NCBI RefSeq assembly: GCF_003369915.1
Contig: NC_046675.1
Location: forward strand, 10,912,001 to 10,976,000
Direction: 5' to 3'
Origin: Drosophila miranda
Taxonomy: Eukaryota > Arthropoda > Insecta > Diptera > Drosophilidae
Length of the DNA: 64,000 bases
In this document: positions 13,824 to 24,407 of the stretch, one piece after another
How the letters are laid out: every line of letters starts with the position of its first letter
Numbering within the stretch: the first letter of the stretch is position 1
Program-made: the position numbers and the translations under genes
Notes under the pieces: model-generated
The model's database searches: none
Told to the model about the DNA's origin: nothing
What the model saw: only the letters and a program-made list of their open reading frames with translations

Positions 13824-13913
13824 GTTGCTCGTTTGATTCTGAAATTCTGAATCGAAAACGCCAGCGATCTTTGACTGATTTTAAATCCTAGTTATTGTTG
13901 ACTAATGAATAAA

Positions 13914-14537
13914 TAAATTCCAATTTTTACATTTAAAAATAATGTTTTTTAAATCCTGTTTGGTGGTTCTCCGATTCTGGTGGATCATTAGCAGCATTGC
14001 ATTATTGCCAAAAGATTCCAATTGTAAGGAATCAAATGCTATCCGTAAGAGCTTTAGAGCATACATTCAAACTAAATTATCGAAAAATAATATAAACCTT
14101 TTGTTTTAAATAGTATGCCTAATAGGCATAGGCTATGAGCAAAAGAACGAGAACTAAAATATAAAATATTTAAATTAAATAAATTTCCTACAAATTGAAT
14201 ATGTTATATTATTTGAAAATGTTTTATATTTCGATTAAATATGGGTAGTAATAAAAACACTTTTTAATACAACTATGCTTAAATCAATGTGAATTCTATT
14301 TAATTTCACTTTTTTTTAATTAAAAAATATATATTTAAATATTGTTTGGTTTTTTTTTCTATGCCATTTTTTTCTGAGTGAAGATATGACGAATATGTGA
14401 AGTCTTTTTTAGGTTCCAGTCCTTTCACTGGTCGGGACCTTGCAGCCTCTCCTTTGAAAGCCTTTAAAATATTGACTTTAGTCAAAAATAGATACAACTC
14501 AATATAGTTTAAAATTAAAAACAAAACTCTATGATTT
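13914..14537. other. Intergenic DNA between convergent TwdlM and TwdlP
   Basis: Strongly A/T-rich DNA between two 3' ends. It holds no gene and no recognised element, only A and T runs. Confidence 0.8.
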
Positions 14538-14583
14538 TTTATTCGAAAGTAACCTATAACAAATGGATCGACTAGAAAGCTTT

Positions 14584-15261
14584 TCAGTGGCGCAGGCGAT
14601 TGATGATCGAGGCGGGAAGGTAGTCGCTGTTGGGCGCTTGAACCTGTCCAGCACGGACTGGAGCAGGAGCACGGGAGGCAAAGTTCAGGGCTTTGGCGAC
14701 TCCTCCGTTGATGGACTGCGAGGATCCACCCAGGTTGTCGTACTGCGACTGGATAGCTCGCTGGGCGTTGGCAGCGTCCTCGGGCGTGCGGTACTTGACG
14801 AAGTGCACCTCGGGCTTCTGGTTGGCGTTCTGGCGAACGGCATTGAACTTGTTGGCCAGCTCGTTGATGTCCGTTTGCTTGTGCAGGACGTAGATGGCGG
14901 TCTGCTGCTCGGCGGCCTGCTTAGCCAAGGCGAGGACAGCGTTCTCGTAGCCGCGGTTCTCAGGTCCCTTGATAAAGATGACGCGCACGCTCTTCTTCAG
15001 AGAGGCGGCGATCTTCCTCTGGGCATCGGGATCCTCAAAGTCAGCCTCGTTGGCGTAGAAGCTGTAGAACTCCTTGGTCACTCCGGCCTGGGGAGCGGCA
15101 TTATAGCTGACTGGGCCTCCTAGTCCCTTGCTGACTCCGACAATGCCACTGCCAATGCCGCCACCGATAGCTCCACCGCTAGTTCCCTGTCCGTAGTTGT
15201 AGCCGGACAAGCGGCCGGCGCTGGCGACCGCCACAAAGCATAAGAAGATAAATGCACGCAT
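14584..15261 (-). CDS. TwdlP: Tweedle cuticle protein, TwdlP-like (single exon)
   Basis: Encodes a short secreted cuticle protein of 225 residues. The signal peptide (MRAFIFLCFVAVASA) is followed by GRLSGYNYGQG and a very short Gly/Ile/Val spacer with no SIGGG array. The TWDL block runs from KEFYSFYANEADF at about residue 63 to the LGGSS motif near 183, with RVIFIKGPENRGYENAVLAL in its centre and RTPEDAANAQRA near its end. The tail is DYLPASIINRLRH. The reading frame runs through the position where paralogues have the first intron, so the intron is absent. The AATAAA signal is at 14538-14543 on this strand. Length fits the about 220-residue Drosophila TwdlP; the symbol is inferred from that and from position next to TwdlM. 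Confidence 0.93.
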   Translation of the reverse strand: MRAFIFLCFVAVASAGRLSGYNYGQGTSGGAIGGGIGSGIVGVSKGLGGPVSYNAAPQAGVTKEFYSFYANEADFEDPDAQRKIAASLKKSVRVIFIKGPENRGYENAVLALAKQAAEQQTAIYVLHKQTDINELANKFNAVRQNANQKPEVHFVKYRTPEDAANAQRAIQSQYDNLGGSSQSINGGVAKALNFASRAPAPVRAGQVQAPNSDYLPASIINRLRH

Positions 15262-15326
15262 TCTGATGTTGTCCTATCGCTGCCGAACTGTTCTAATAGA
15301 ATGCGGGATGTATCTTTATTAACTAG

Positions 15327-15334
15327 CTTTTATA
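15327..15334 (-). promoter_or_regulatory. TwdlP: TATA box of TwdlP
   Basis: TATAAAAG on the minus strand, about 66 bp upstream of the ATG. Confidence 0.8.
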
Positions 15335-16413
15335 CCGCCAACGCGAAGACGGTTCAAATTAGACCAGAAAATCTGGTCGAATGGAGCCGTCGCATAGCGT
15401 CGCGTCGGAGCTGAGCAGCGTTCCCGTCGCTTCTGGCCCGCTGGACCGCTGACGATCATCGATCTCCGAGCTCGACTCGTGAATGGCCAATGGCCATCGG
15501 GTTTTCGGAATGCTGTTAATCTGCTAACATAATTTCGCTCTTAACACATTTAACACATTGTTTTGAGCAGAGGGCCAGCTTCAATCGCGCCGCCTTTTGC
15601 CCGAATGCGGTTCCGAGTGCAGGTCCAATTCCGATTCCGAGTCCGTGCACGAGTCCAGTTCCCGAGCTGGGGCGATCGACGATCGTTTTCCGAGCGGTGA
15701 TTGGATAGCCGTGATTCACCCATAATTGGCTTATAATTTATGCATAAGACAGAGATCGGCGCTCACGCAATATGTTTGAATATGTATACAGAACCGCTTA
15801 TTTGTTAATGATTTCAACAAAAAAGTGATCGTCAGCTTAATAAAATTAATGATTAGATTTTTGTTTTTATGGCTAATCAGGTTTCGATCGAGCATAAATC
15901 TTCTTTGTCTTCGTATGTGGGTTGCACTTGAGATTCCTTTCTAATTGTACCTGACACACGGCGGGGCCACACTCAAAAACCAGGTCACCTAACTGTTGTT
16001 GGCAGCTCGGAGACCTTGAGCTGTCACCAGCGGGGAATTAGTCAAGCCACTAACTGGGAGAACGAAATTAGTGTTTCCCCGGCGCCTAGGTGGGCGAAGA
16101 TCCGTGAGTAATCTTGTAGCTAATTTGTTCGGATCGACAGGAAAGGAATTTGTCAAAAGCGTTTAGCGGAAAGTGAATCGTATACTTCTAACAGGAAACC
16201 TGTCTATATATGAACGAGTGAGTATATTCTAGTTCAAACTAACTCAATCTATTTATAGTTTGAATGGCATTGTCTATATTTGCCGCATCCGTTAGCAAAC
16301 AAGATCACGAAGCTCATAAAATTCTGAGCAGACATCCGCCATAAAACGGCACTTAGCCAAACATTAAAAGAACACCTTTGTCTGAATTTTCGGGGTCAAA
16401 TATAAATCTCAAA
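15335..16413. other. Intergenic DNA between TwdlP and TwdlB, with a small palindrome
   Basis: Non-coding. It includes the upstream region of TwdlP and the 3' flank of TwdlB. A perfect inverted repeat, GACCAGA-AAA-TCTGGTC, sits at 15362-15378, about 28-44 bp upstream of the TwdlP TATA box. No other element is recognised. Confidence 0.75.
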
Positions 16414-16515
16414 TTTATTCGGGTAATTATGCATTAGTCAACAATTTGTAACAAGAAGAGTCGGTAGTGAAGTTTCTTCAGTCGGTTCACACTTAAGCTA
16501 AGTCCAGGAATCCAT

Positions 16516-17440
16516 TTAGAAACGCAGGCGACGGAAGACCGAAGTTGGCAGGTAGGAGTTGTCAGGGCTCTGGGCAGTAGCCTGACGCACTGGACCAGCG
16601 GAGGCGAAGTTCAGGGCTGGGGCAACACCACCATCGGTGGCCGAGGAGGTGCCACCGAGCTGATCGTACTGCGACTGAATGGCGCGCTGGGCGTTGGCAG
16701 CGTCCTCGGGAGTGCGGTACTTGACGAAGTGCACCTCGGGCTTGTTGTTGTTGTTGCTGCGGATGGCATTCAGCTTGTTGGCCAGATCTCCGATATCGGC
16801 CTGCTTGTTCAGGACATAGATGGCGGTCTCCTGCTGGGCAGCCTGCTTGGCCAGGGCCAGGGCGGCGTTCTCCAGACCACGGTTCTCGGGTCCCTTGATG
16901 AAGACGACGCGCAGTCCCTTGTTGACTGAACCGGAAACGCGCTCCAAAGCCTGGGGCTCATCGAAGTCCTGTTCGTTGGCGCTGAAAGTGAAGAACTCCT
17001 TCTCGAGCTCGGCAGTAGGGGCAGGGGCGTTGTAGGAGACGGGAGCGTTCAGAGAATCGCCAGACAGACCACCGAGGCCGCCCAGACCGGAGTCGCCACC
17101 AATGAGGCCACCACCGAGGTTTCCACCGCCGAGGCTGCCACCTCCAATGCTGCCAGCTCCAATGCTGCCACCGCCGATGCTGCCACCGCCGATGCTGCCA
17201 CCTCCAATGCTGCCGCCGCCGATGCTACCACCGCCGATGCTGCCGCTGCCAGGAGCGAAAGACAGGCCGGAGTTGGAGTGCCCCACGGGCTGGTAGTTGT
17301 AGCCGAGCTTATCGGCGCAGGCGACTGCCACCAAACACAAGACCTGTTGCACAGAGAATAAGAGAAGGGTTATCCATGGTCGGGAGTGGGGGTTATCCTG
17401 GAGATTTGGCGATTTTGGGACTTACGATGAATGCGCGCAT
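16516..17440 (-). CDS. TwdlB: Tweedle cuticle protein, TwdlB/TwdlL type (2 exons)
   Basis: Encodes a secreted cuticle protein of about 280 residues. Exon 1 is 17426-17440 (MRAFI, then GTAAGT); exon 2 is 16516-17343 after an AACAG acceptor, phase 0. The signal peptide ends VACA, then DKLGYNYQPVGHSNSG. The Gly-rich spacer has about seven SIGGG-type units followed by LGGGN and LGGLGG. The TWDL block runs from KEFFTFSANEQDF to RTPEDAANAQRA and LGGTSSA, and the tail is SYLPTSVFRRLRF. An AATAAA is at 16414-16419. The 3' 560 bp of coding DNA differ from the neighbouring TwdlL by only about five bases. B and L cannot be told apart by eye, so the two symbols could be swapped. Confidence 0.9.
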
Positions 17441-17514
17441 CTTTCTGCTTCGTTTTTGGTTCTTTCAATTCGAGATATGAACTGCTTCTGTCTTTGGATG
17501 GGAGCGATCTTTAT

Positions 17515-17522
17515 TATTTATA
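17515..17522 (-). promoter_or_regulatory. TwdlB: TATA box of TwdlB
   Basis: TATAAATA on the minus strand, about 75 bp upstream of the ATG. It sits in a 32-bp block (17511-17542) that recurs with two mismatches at the TwdlL promoter. Confidence 0.8.
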
Positions 17523-18677
17523 CAAATCCATCTTCGAGGCTGATAAAGACAAAGATACCGCCGCCGCGGCGTCGTCGCTGCACGGAGATCGCTTTGATGC
17601 CACTGTGTTTTGCCGCCTACAAAGGTTTTTGCCTCTTTGGTTTTATGGTCGCAATGGAATTTTTGTTGCGTTCGGATGGGCAGCGGCGCTGGAATGGCGC
17701 TGCGATCGGGCTGCGGCAGCTGGTGGCTTTGGGTTATTCAAATATTCGAGTTTTTATTCAATAATTTTACAAGAATTAATATTAAATTATAAAATTAATA
17801 TGTCGCGAGCACATCGGAATGAGTTTATCATGCAGATGGGTCATAATTATGTATTATATAAAATAAATATCTCCCTCAAATTCTTTGGCAAGGCTATCGA
17901 GTCGTGCTATGTAGGACATCTGCACTTGGTTTTTCCGATAGACCGACACCCGACAACCGACAATCGTTTAGTTATCATAATCGATGTCGACACATCTTTA
18001 TGGTTTTGATTTATGGGCATGACACAAGCTCCATAATTAGAAGGTGCATCTAATGAGGTGTTTCAGACGCCGCCTCTCTGATTTATTTATTGAATCATCC
18101 AGCTATTTTTAGTACGAGATTTGTTTGAACTTTGAACGATAATGCTTTTGAATATTATGTGATTTTTTTGGATCATCGACCTCCAAGGACAATCGAATCT
18201 AAAATATTGCAAAACGGAAGAACACAAATACACTCTTTTCCTGATTATTATTATACTCAAAAGCCATGAAGAGGAATTTATATAGAACATAGTCTATGGA
18301 CATGAAACACGATCTCATTTTTTAATAGATTTAGCTTCTCATAGAAAGCAACAGAACACAGTTTTAAGTGTAATTAAATCCCTAGAAATATATATTTTTG
18401 CTTTGTTGAAATCCCATCAAGACTAATTTTTTATTGATTATTTTTTAAGATAACTGTCGGTTATTTTTTCCTAGATTGGTTTGGAGGCTGGAAATATGAT
18501 TCTTTTGAGATATCAGAAACAGTCAAGAAATGGTTCAGTATGGTTGACACTATCTGAAACAGAGCCACTCCTGCCATTTCTTCAAAAATGCATCTGTCAA
18601 TACCAACTTCAAGATTCTTTTAAATTGTACTATAGTTTATGTTAATTAATAAAGATTGTGTATATTTTGATTTCGGT
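17523..18677. other. Intergenic DNA between TwdlB and TwdlL
   Basis: Upstream flank of TwdlB and 3' flank of TwdlL. CCGCCTACAAAG at 17613-17624 recurs upstream of TwdlL. The right half (about 18000-18680) is A/T-rich and carries no gene. Confidence 0.75.
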
Positions 18678-18781
18678 TTTATTTTATTTTATTTTATATT
18701 TATCAATAAGCTTCAACAATAATTCTTTAACAAAGACCAGAAATAGTTTCGATTGCTCGAAACCATTCAGGAATGCGCTTT

Positions 18782-19794
18782 TTAGAAGCGCAGGCGACGG
18801 AAGACCGAAGTTGGCAGGTAGGAGTTGTCAGGGCTCTGGGCAGTAGCCTGACGCACTGGACCAGCGGAGGCGAAGTTCAGGGCTGGGGCAACACCACCAT
18901 CGGTGGCCGAGGAGGTGCCACCGAGCTGATCGTACTGCGACTGAATGGCGCGCTGGGCGTTGGCAGCGTCCTCGGGAGTGCGGTACTTGACGAAGTGCAC
19001 CTCGGGCTTGTTGTTGTTGTTGCTGCGGATGGCATTCAGCTTGCTGGCCAGATCTCCGATATCAGCCTGCTTGTTCAGGACATAGATGGCGGTCTCCTGC
19101 TGGGCAGCCTGCTTGGCCAGGGCCAGGGCAGCGTTCTCCAGACCACGGTTCTCGGGTCCCTTGATGAAGACGACGCGCAGTCCCTTGTTGACTGAACCGG
19201 CAACGCGCTCCAAAGCCTGGGGCTCATCGAAGTCCTGTTCGTTGGCGCTGAAAGTGAAGAACTCCTTCTCGAGCTCGGCAGTAGGGGCAGGGGCGTTGTA
19301 GGAGACGGGAGCGTTCAGAGAATCGCCAGACAGACCACCGAGGCTGCCCAGACCAGAGTCGCCAATGAGGCCACCACCGAGAGATCCTCCTCCGAGAGAT
19401 CCTCCTCCCAGGGATCCTCCTCCAAGTCCTCCAAGTCCACCTCCGATGCTGCCACCTCCTAGACCACCTCCGAGTCCTTGGAGTCCACCTCCGATGCTGC
19501 CACCGCCGATGCTGCCACCGCCGATGCTGCCACCGCCGATGCTGCCACCGCCGATGCTACCACCACCAATGTTGCCGCTGCCAGGAGCAAAGGAAAGTCC
19601 GGAGTTGGAGTGTCCGACGGGCTGGTAGTTGTAGCCCAGTTTGTCGGCGCAAGCGACTGCGATCAGGCACATAACCTATTGTACGAGTACGTGGGGGCGA
19701 AAGTAATCCATTAGTAGAGGCCTTTGCGCTGGAGCTGCAGCTGGAGCTGGCGCTGGCGCTGATCCTGCCGGAAACTTACAATAAAGGCACGCAT
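18782..19794 (-). CDS. TwdlL: Tweedle cuticle protein, TwdlL/TwdlB type (2 exons)
   Basis: Encodes a secreted cuticle protein of about 302 residues. Exon 1 is 19780-19794 (five codons, GTAAGT donor); exon 2 is 18782-19675 after an AATAG acceptor, phase 0. The signal peptide reads MRAFIVMCLIAVACA across the splice, then DKLGYNYQPVG. The spacer is longer than in TwdlB: several SIGGG units, then LQGLGGGLGGG and three SLGGG units. From LNAPVSYNAPAP to the stop the protein matches TwdlB except for two residues. The tail is SYLPTSVFRRLRF. A TTTATT at 18678-18683 gives AATAAA on this strand. The 3' untranslated flank is unrelated to that of TwdlB, so the identity is confined to the coding region. 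Confidence 0.9.
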
Positions 19795-19868
19795 CTTGGA
19801 TTCTGCTGCTTAGGTTCTCTTGGCTTGGAGCACGGTTGGCTTCTGACTGTCTCTGCGGTGGTGGTTAT

Positions 19869-19876
19869 TATTTATA
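19869..19876 (-). promoter_or_regulatory. TwdlL: TATA box of TwdlL
   Basis: TATAAATA on the minus strand. An ACAGTC initiator-like site lies about 28 bp downstream. The surrounding 19865-19896 block matches the TwdlB promoter. Confidence 0.8.
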
Positions 19877-20180
19877 CAAATCTGTCTTCGAGGCTGTCAG
19901 CGCAGCTTCTCGAAGACAAAGCGATGACGCCGCTAAATGTTTTTTCCGCCTACAAAGTAGCAGCGCTCGGCCTTTGTGTGCGCTTGGGCCCAGCTCGGAG
20001 CAATTCAGCTTTGCATAAATGTTATTATAAGGAAAATCAATAAAAATAAAAAACATGAGCATAAAAATGCAATAACCGCACACAATGCGGCCAGCAATGC
20101 TGAACATGGAATGCGACCGCCATATTACACAAGACATACTCCCATCGACTGGAATTTGGGTTTACATCGTTTTTTTCGTC
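19877..20180. other. Intergenic DNA between TwdlL and TwdlO
   Basis: Short spacer with the TwdlL upstream region, including CCGCCTACAAAG at 19946-19957. No gene. Confidence 0.7.
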
Positions 20181-20250
20181 TTTATTCGTTTAAAAATTGG
20201 TACAACTGGGGAAAATATACAACAACAATCAGTGCGGGCGGATACCCTCC

Positions 20251-20946
20251 TTAACGGACGCGCAGGCGACGCAGGATGTTGGCGGGCAGGTACGAGTTGC
20301 TCACGGCTCCGGGCGGCGAGTAGTTGCCACCGGACTGACGGGAGGGACCCGCTGGGGCCTGCGAGGCGAAGTTGATGGCGTTGGCAATGCCTCCGTTGAT
20401 GGACTGAGAGGATCCACCGAGGTTGTCATACTGGCTCTGGATGGCGCGCTGGGCGTTGGCAGCGTCCTCGGGAGTGCGGTACTTGACGAAGTGCACCTCG
20501 GGCTTGTTGTTGGCATTCTGGCGGACGGCATTCAGCTTGTTGGCCAGATCTCCGATATCGGCCTGCTTGTTCAGGACATAGATGGCGGTCCTCTGCTCGG
20601 CAGCCTGCTTGGCCAGGGCCAGGGCAGCGTTCTCCAAGCCACGGTTTTCGGGTCCCTTGATGAAGACCACACGGAGACCCTTGTTCACGGAGCCAGCAAT
20701 CTTCTGGGCGGCAAGAGGATCCTCGAACTCGTTCTCATCAGCCTCGAAGGTGTAGTATTCCTTGTTCAGCTCGCTTGAGGGCGCGTAGTCGTTCCTCTGG
20801 TTGCTGGGTGCGGCATCGTAGGAGCTGTCAGAGCCGCCGGAGTAGCTAGGAACATTTTCGGAGGCGGAGCCAGTGTACTGTCCCGCACCGTAGTTGTACT
20901 GGGCGCATGCGGCGCCAACCAGGCAGAGAGCGATGAGGAAACGCAT
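20251..20946 (-). CDS. TwdlO: Tweedle cuticle protein, TwdlO-like (single exon)
   Basis: Encodes a secreted cuticle protein of 231 residues. I start it at the ATG at 20946, whose product opens with the signal peptide MRFLIALCLVGAACA; an upstream in-frame extension to 21126 covers the promoter and has no signal sequence. The mature part opens QYNYGAGQYTG, without the DKLGYNYQPV motif. The spacer is short and Ser/Tyr/Asp-rich, with no Gly-repeat array. The TWDL block starts at KEYYTFEADENEF (about residue 66) and ends at LGGSSQSINGG. The tail is SYLPANILRRLRVR. The family intron is absent. AATAAA is at 20181-20186. Length fits the about 229-residue TwdlO. Confidence 0.93.
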   Translation of the reverse strand: MRFLIALCLVGAACAQYNYGAGQYTGSASENVPSYSGGSDSSYDAAPSNQRNDYAPSSELNKEYYTFEADENEFEDPLAAQKIAGSVNKGLRVVFIKGPENRGLENAALALAKQAAEQRTAIYVLNKQADIGDLANKLNAVRQNANNKPEVHFVKYRTPEDAANAQRAIQSQYDNLGGSSQSINGGIANAINFASQAPAGPSRQSGGNYSPPGAVSNSYLPANILRRLRVR

Positions 20947-21020
20947 TGTCGATGATTGGTAGATTGAGGTGTAGTGAACAGGCAAAGGCCAAGACTGAAT
21001 CCTGAGGCTGCGGCGCGCAC

Positions 21021-21028
21021 CTTTTATA
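21021..21028 (-). promoter_or_regulatory. TwdlO: TATA box and initiator of TwdlO
   Basis: TATAAAAG on the minus strand, with a TTCAGTC initiator about 32 bp downstream (around 20993-20999), a standard TATA-Inr core promoter. Confidence 0.85.
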
Positions 21029-22213
21029 CGGAAGAACCGCAGCGGGATCGGCCTTAGAACAATAGCCGAAATAGCCGAAATGATTCCCGACGGGTTCGTC
21101 CATAACTCAACTAGTTTTTTATGCAAAGTGTTGCGCTTATGAAATGATTATGCAAAACTATCTAATTCCTATATAGAGCCGATGCCGATCCAGTCGGCGA
21201 ACCCCGACTTTCTGCCCAAGTGCAGAGGCGCTTTAGAGGACCGGTTCCCGGCGCCGGGTTCTATTCTCGGCCGATCTGAAACAGATTGGAATTCGACTGG
21301 GAAAATGCTGCAAAACTATCGAACCCGTTTCGCAAAAGTAAGAGTCGGCAATAAATGTTCTAGCGGTCGTTAAAGTCGACAACAATGCGTTGCATTCTAG
21401 GAGTTCCGCCTACAAGTCAATAAAATTAACCTACAGATATGCTGATTCCATTGATAGTTTATGAATCTCTGTCTCACCATGAATCGAAAGTGAGTTAGAA
21501 ATCGAACAAGTTTCTAGTTCTAGTTCGAGGGTGCAAAGTCAAGAAGAATGTTGTCGGAAGAGCTTTTTGAACTCTTCGTTTGTCCACGTATGTGGCTGGA
21601 AACTAGTTTCAGATCGGCAGGGGAATTCCACACTAAATAGTCCTCTACATAAGTCCCATCAATAACACATTGCGTCAGTGGGAAACCGACCTCTCCCCAT
21701 AAGATCACTTCGGTCAGAATGGGACGAAAACTCAAATTACATCATTCAGGCATCATTCTGGCTGAGATTCGTCTCCAAAGTCTATTTATAAAGAAACCAA
21801 GTCAGAATTGACATCACCTTGTAAAAATTTTATGATAATATTTAATGCTTTAAATCTTATTAATATAGAGAAATACAGTTTTTTCCGGGCTTCAAGTTTT
21901 ATTAAGACTATTCAACTTTATGGCAAGAGGTTTTTTTAAAGCATATGTTTAGGAGTCAATTCCTTTTAGACACAAATGATCTTTCTTCTTTGGTTTGTGG
22001 CTGCGCACAAATAGACGGAAAAAAAGAATAGAATTTAAAAGAATTTAGCCGAATACTATAATAGAATTTAAAACCAATATAACACAATTCGAAGAGTTAT
22101 ATGATATACGAAATTCAAAATTCAAAATTTCAAAAGACATTTCAGATGATTATCCTAAGGATCGGCTCTTTGTTCAGAAGAAAAATCAATTTGAAATTCG
22201 TATTATATTTTCA
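21029..22213. other. Intergenic DNA between TwdlO and TwdlK
   Basis: No gene. A third CCGCCTACAAG match lies at 21406-21416. The right part (21780-22210) is A/T-rich. Confidence 0.7.
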
Positions 22214-22258
22214 TTTATTTAAACAATAATCAACAAATCAACAATTTTTAGTTCCATC

Positions 22259-23092
22259 TTAGAAACGGAGACGGCGGAAAATGTTGGCAGGCAAGTAGCT
22301 AGCGCCTGGAGCGCTGGCAGAACCACCAAGATTTTCATGAGCAGGCGCCGGCTGGGAGGCGAAGTTTAGGGAGGAAGCGACACCACCATCGGTGGACTGG
22401 GAGGATCCTCCAAGCTGATCGTACTGTCCTTGAATGGCGCGCTGGGCGTTGGCCGCATCCTCGGGAGTGCGGTACTTGACGAAGTGCACCTCGGGCTTGT
22501 TGTTGTTGTTGCTGCGGATGGAGTTCAGCTTGTTGGCCAGATCTCCGATATCGGCCTGCTTGTTCAGGACATAGATGGCGGTCTCCTGCTGGGCAGCCTG
22601 CTTGGCCAGGGCCAGGGCAGCGTTCTCCAGACCACGGTTCTCGGGTCCCTTGATGAAGACGACTCGCAGGGCCTTGTTCAGGGCGCTAGACACCTTCTCG
22701 GAGGCTGCTGGATCGTAGAAGTCACCCTCGTCGGCGGTGTAGGTGAAGAACTCCTTCTCCAGCTCAGCCTGGGGAGCGGCGTAGTTGGGGGAACCAGACG
22801 AAGAGGCTCCTACGGGACCGTCGATCGGTGCGGAGGGTCCAGCGGCAAAGCTAGGAGCATCATTGCTGGCCAATCCCGATGGCTGGAAGCTGCTCAATCC
22901 GGATGGCTGGAAGCTGCTCAATCCGGATGGCTGGAAGCTGGGTCCCGCTGCAAAGCTGGGCGCCTCATTGCTGGCCAGGCCGGATGGCTGGAAGCTGAGT
23001 CCGGAGGGGGAGTGAGCCACGGGCTGGTAGTTGTAGCCCAGTTTGTCGGCGCTGGCCAGGGCCACGAGGCAAAGGACGATGAAAGCACGCAT
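22259..23092 (-). CDS. TwdlK: Tweedle cuticle protein with FQPSGL repeats, TwdlK-like (single exon)
   Basis: Encodes a secreted cuticle protein of 277 residues. The start at 23092 gives MRAFIVLCLVALASA as signal peptide; a longer in-frame start at 23164 would put a hydrophilic stretch in front and lies at the expected transcription start. After DKLGYNYQPVAHSPSG the spacer (about residues 30-90) repeats FQPSGL with SFAAGPS blocks. The TWDL block begins at KEFFTYTADEGDF (about residue 113) and ends at LGGSSQSTDGG. The tail is SYLPANIFRRLRF. No intron. AATAAA is at 22214-22219. It is the closest relative of TwdlN, with which it lies head to head. The K symbol is inferred from strand and order only. 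Confidence 0.88.
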   Translation of the reverse strand: MRAFIVLCLVALASADKLGYNYQPVAHSPSGLSFQPSGLASNEAPSFAAGPSFQPSGLSSFQPSGLSSFQPSGLASNDAPSFAAGPSAPIDGPVGASSSGSPNYAAPQAELEKEFFTYTADEGDFYDPAASEKVSSALNKALRVVFIKGPENRGLENAALALAKQAAQQETAIYVLNKQADIGDLANKLNSIRSNNNNKPEVHFVKYRTPEDAANAQRAIQGQYDQLGGSSQSTDGGVASSLNFASQPAPAHENLGGSASAPGASYLPANIFRRLRF

Positions 23093-23170
23093 TGTGATTG
23101 TGGAGTGCGATTTGTGATTTGGTGGATTGGAGAGATGATTTGTAACTGCCTTAGTTCCGTGCACTCTGGG

Positions 23171-23178
23171 CTTTTATA
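23171..23178 (-). promoter_or_regulatory. TwdlK: TATA box of TwdlK
   Basis: TATAAAAG on the minus strand, about 79 bp upstream of the ATG. Confidence 0.8.
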
Positions 23179-24407
23179 AGTGCAAGATTCAGTTCTTCGA
23201 TTTGGCAAAATTCGGCGAAATTAATGATCTGAAACAAGGGGCGACCACTGCATTATTAATATAAACTCGTATGAATTATGAAGAGTCTAAATTTGCTTTG
23301 AAAATGCATAAATAATCTGCTTAAAATACGTTTGTTTTATTATATATATTTTTATGTCGTTTTCTGTTGCGGCTGCAGATTTTTGCATAGCTCTGCGACA
23401 CTAAGCCATGTTTTTTTTTTGGAAGTTTCAATGCAAATTAGATGATGACCAGAAATAGCTGGACCAGAGAGCATCGGGTTGGGGATTGGATCACAGATCA
23501 CAGATAAGAGACTGTGATTTCGATTCCGATTGCCAAACCAGATGGCGCCAAGTAGTTTATTAATAGACCAATTATCAGACTGTTTTATTTGTCGCTGACA
23601 AGTCGCTGCAGTGCAGTTTTCAATTAGAGGTTAGGCAGAAAGAAGATGGCGGCTATATTTAGCAATGAAGTCGGAGCCGCACTTCCGGCGCGGACGAGCG
23701 ACTGCGGAAGGTCGCCTCCACCCGCAACATTTGCATAAATCTCAGCATACAAACGGACAAAACACACAAAGCGAACAAAGCCGCTGAAAAAGGCAATAAT
23801 AATTTCGCGAATCGTTAAAATATTTATTTTTGGCAGCAACAACGCGACTAGGCGCGCCTCATTTGCATGTGAAACGGTCTGCCAAACGTTTTGTTTGCTC
23901 GCGGACCAATTGTGGGCGACACTTCTCATCCCGGCCCGCCCCAGGGGGTGCGTTGCGGTGCGGTGCGGAGCGGGGCCGAGGCTCCTCCTACTCAAAGGTG
24001 AGTAAGAGGGAATGAAATTTACCCGAATCGGCTTTACGACTCAGCATACCTTTTTGTAGTTCGATTTTATTGATTTCAACGATAAGGCTATGTGAAGTTG
24101 CCAACTTTGGCAAGGTTGAGCCGCGAAGAAGAATAACGAAAATTATTGATTAAAACAGCACATAAGCATATTGAATTTAATATGAGTTTTATGGCGACAG
24201 CCATAATACTACTAGTATACATGGACATCGCATCGCTTCTTCCTGCCAAGCCACGTAGCCGACCGACCCTCGCCGAGCGAAATAGCAGTGCAATCGAGTG
24301 GATCTCTTGCATATTTTAGTCGCCCGGGCTCCGGCGTATCGACCATAATTAGACCGCTTTATGCAAGAGCTTTTTGCATAAGAGTAAATGCCTCACATAA
24401 CCATCTG
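23179..24407. other. Shared upstream region of divergent TwdlK and TwdlN
   Basis: 1.2 kb between two head-to-head promoters. No gene is supported. It probably contains control DNA for both genes; I cannot name any site. Confidence 0.65.

Noticed and set aside
20947-21126. Upstream extension of TwdlO to an ATG at 21126
   Set aside because: It would run through the TATA box and initiator and would put a hydrophilic leader before the signal peptide.
22786-23015. Plus-strand frame with repeated DGWKLLNP units, considered as a repeat protein
   Set aside because: It is the antisense reading of the FQPSGL repeat in TwdlK; the same antisense units appear opposite TwdlN.
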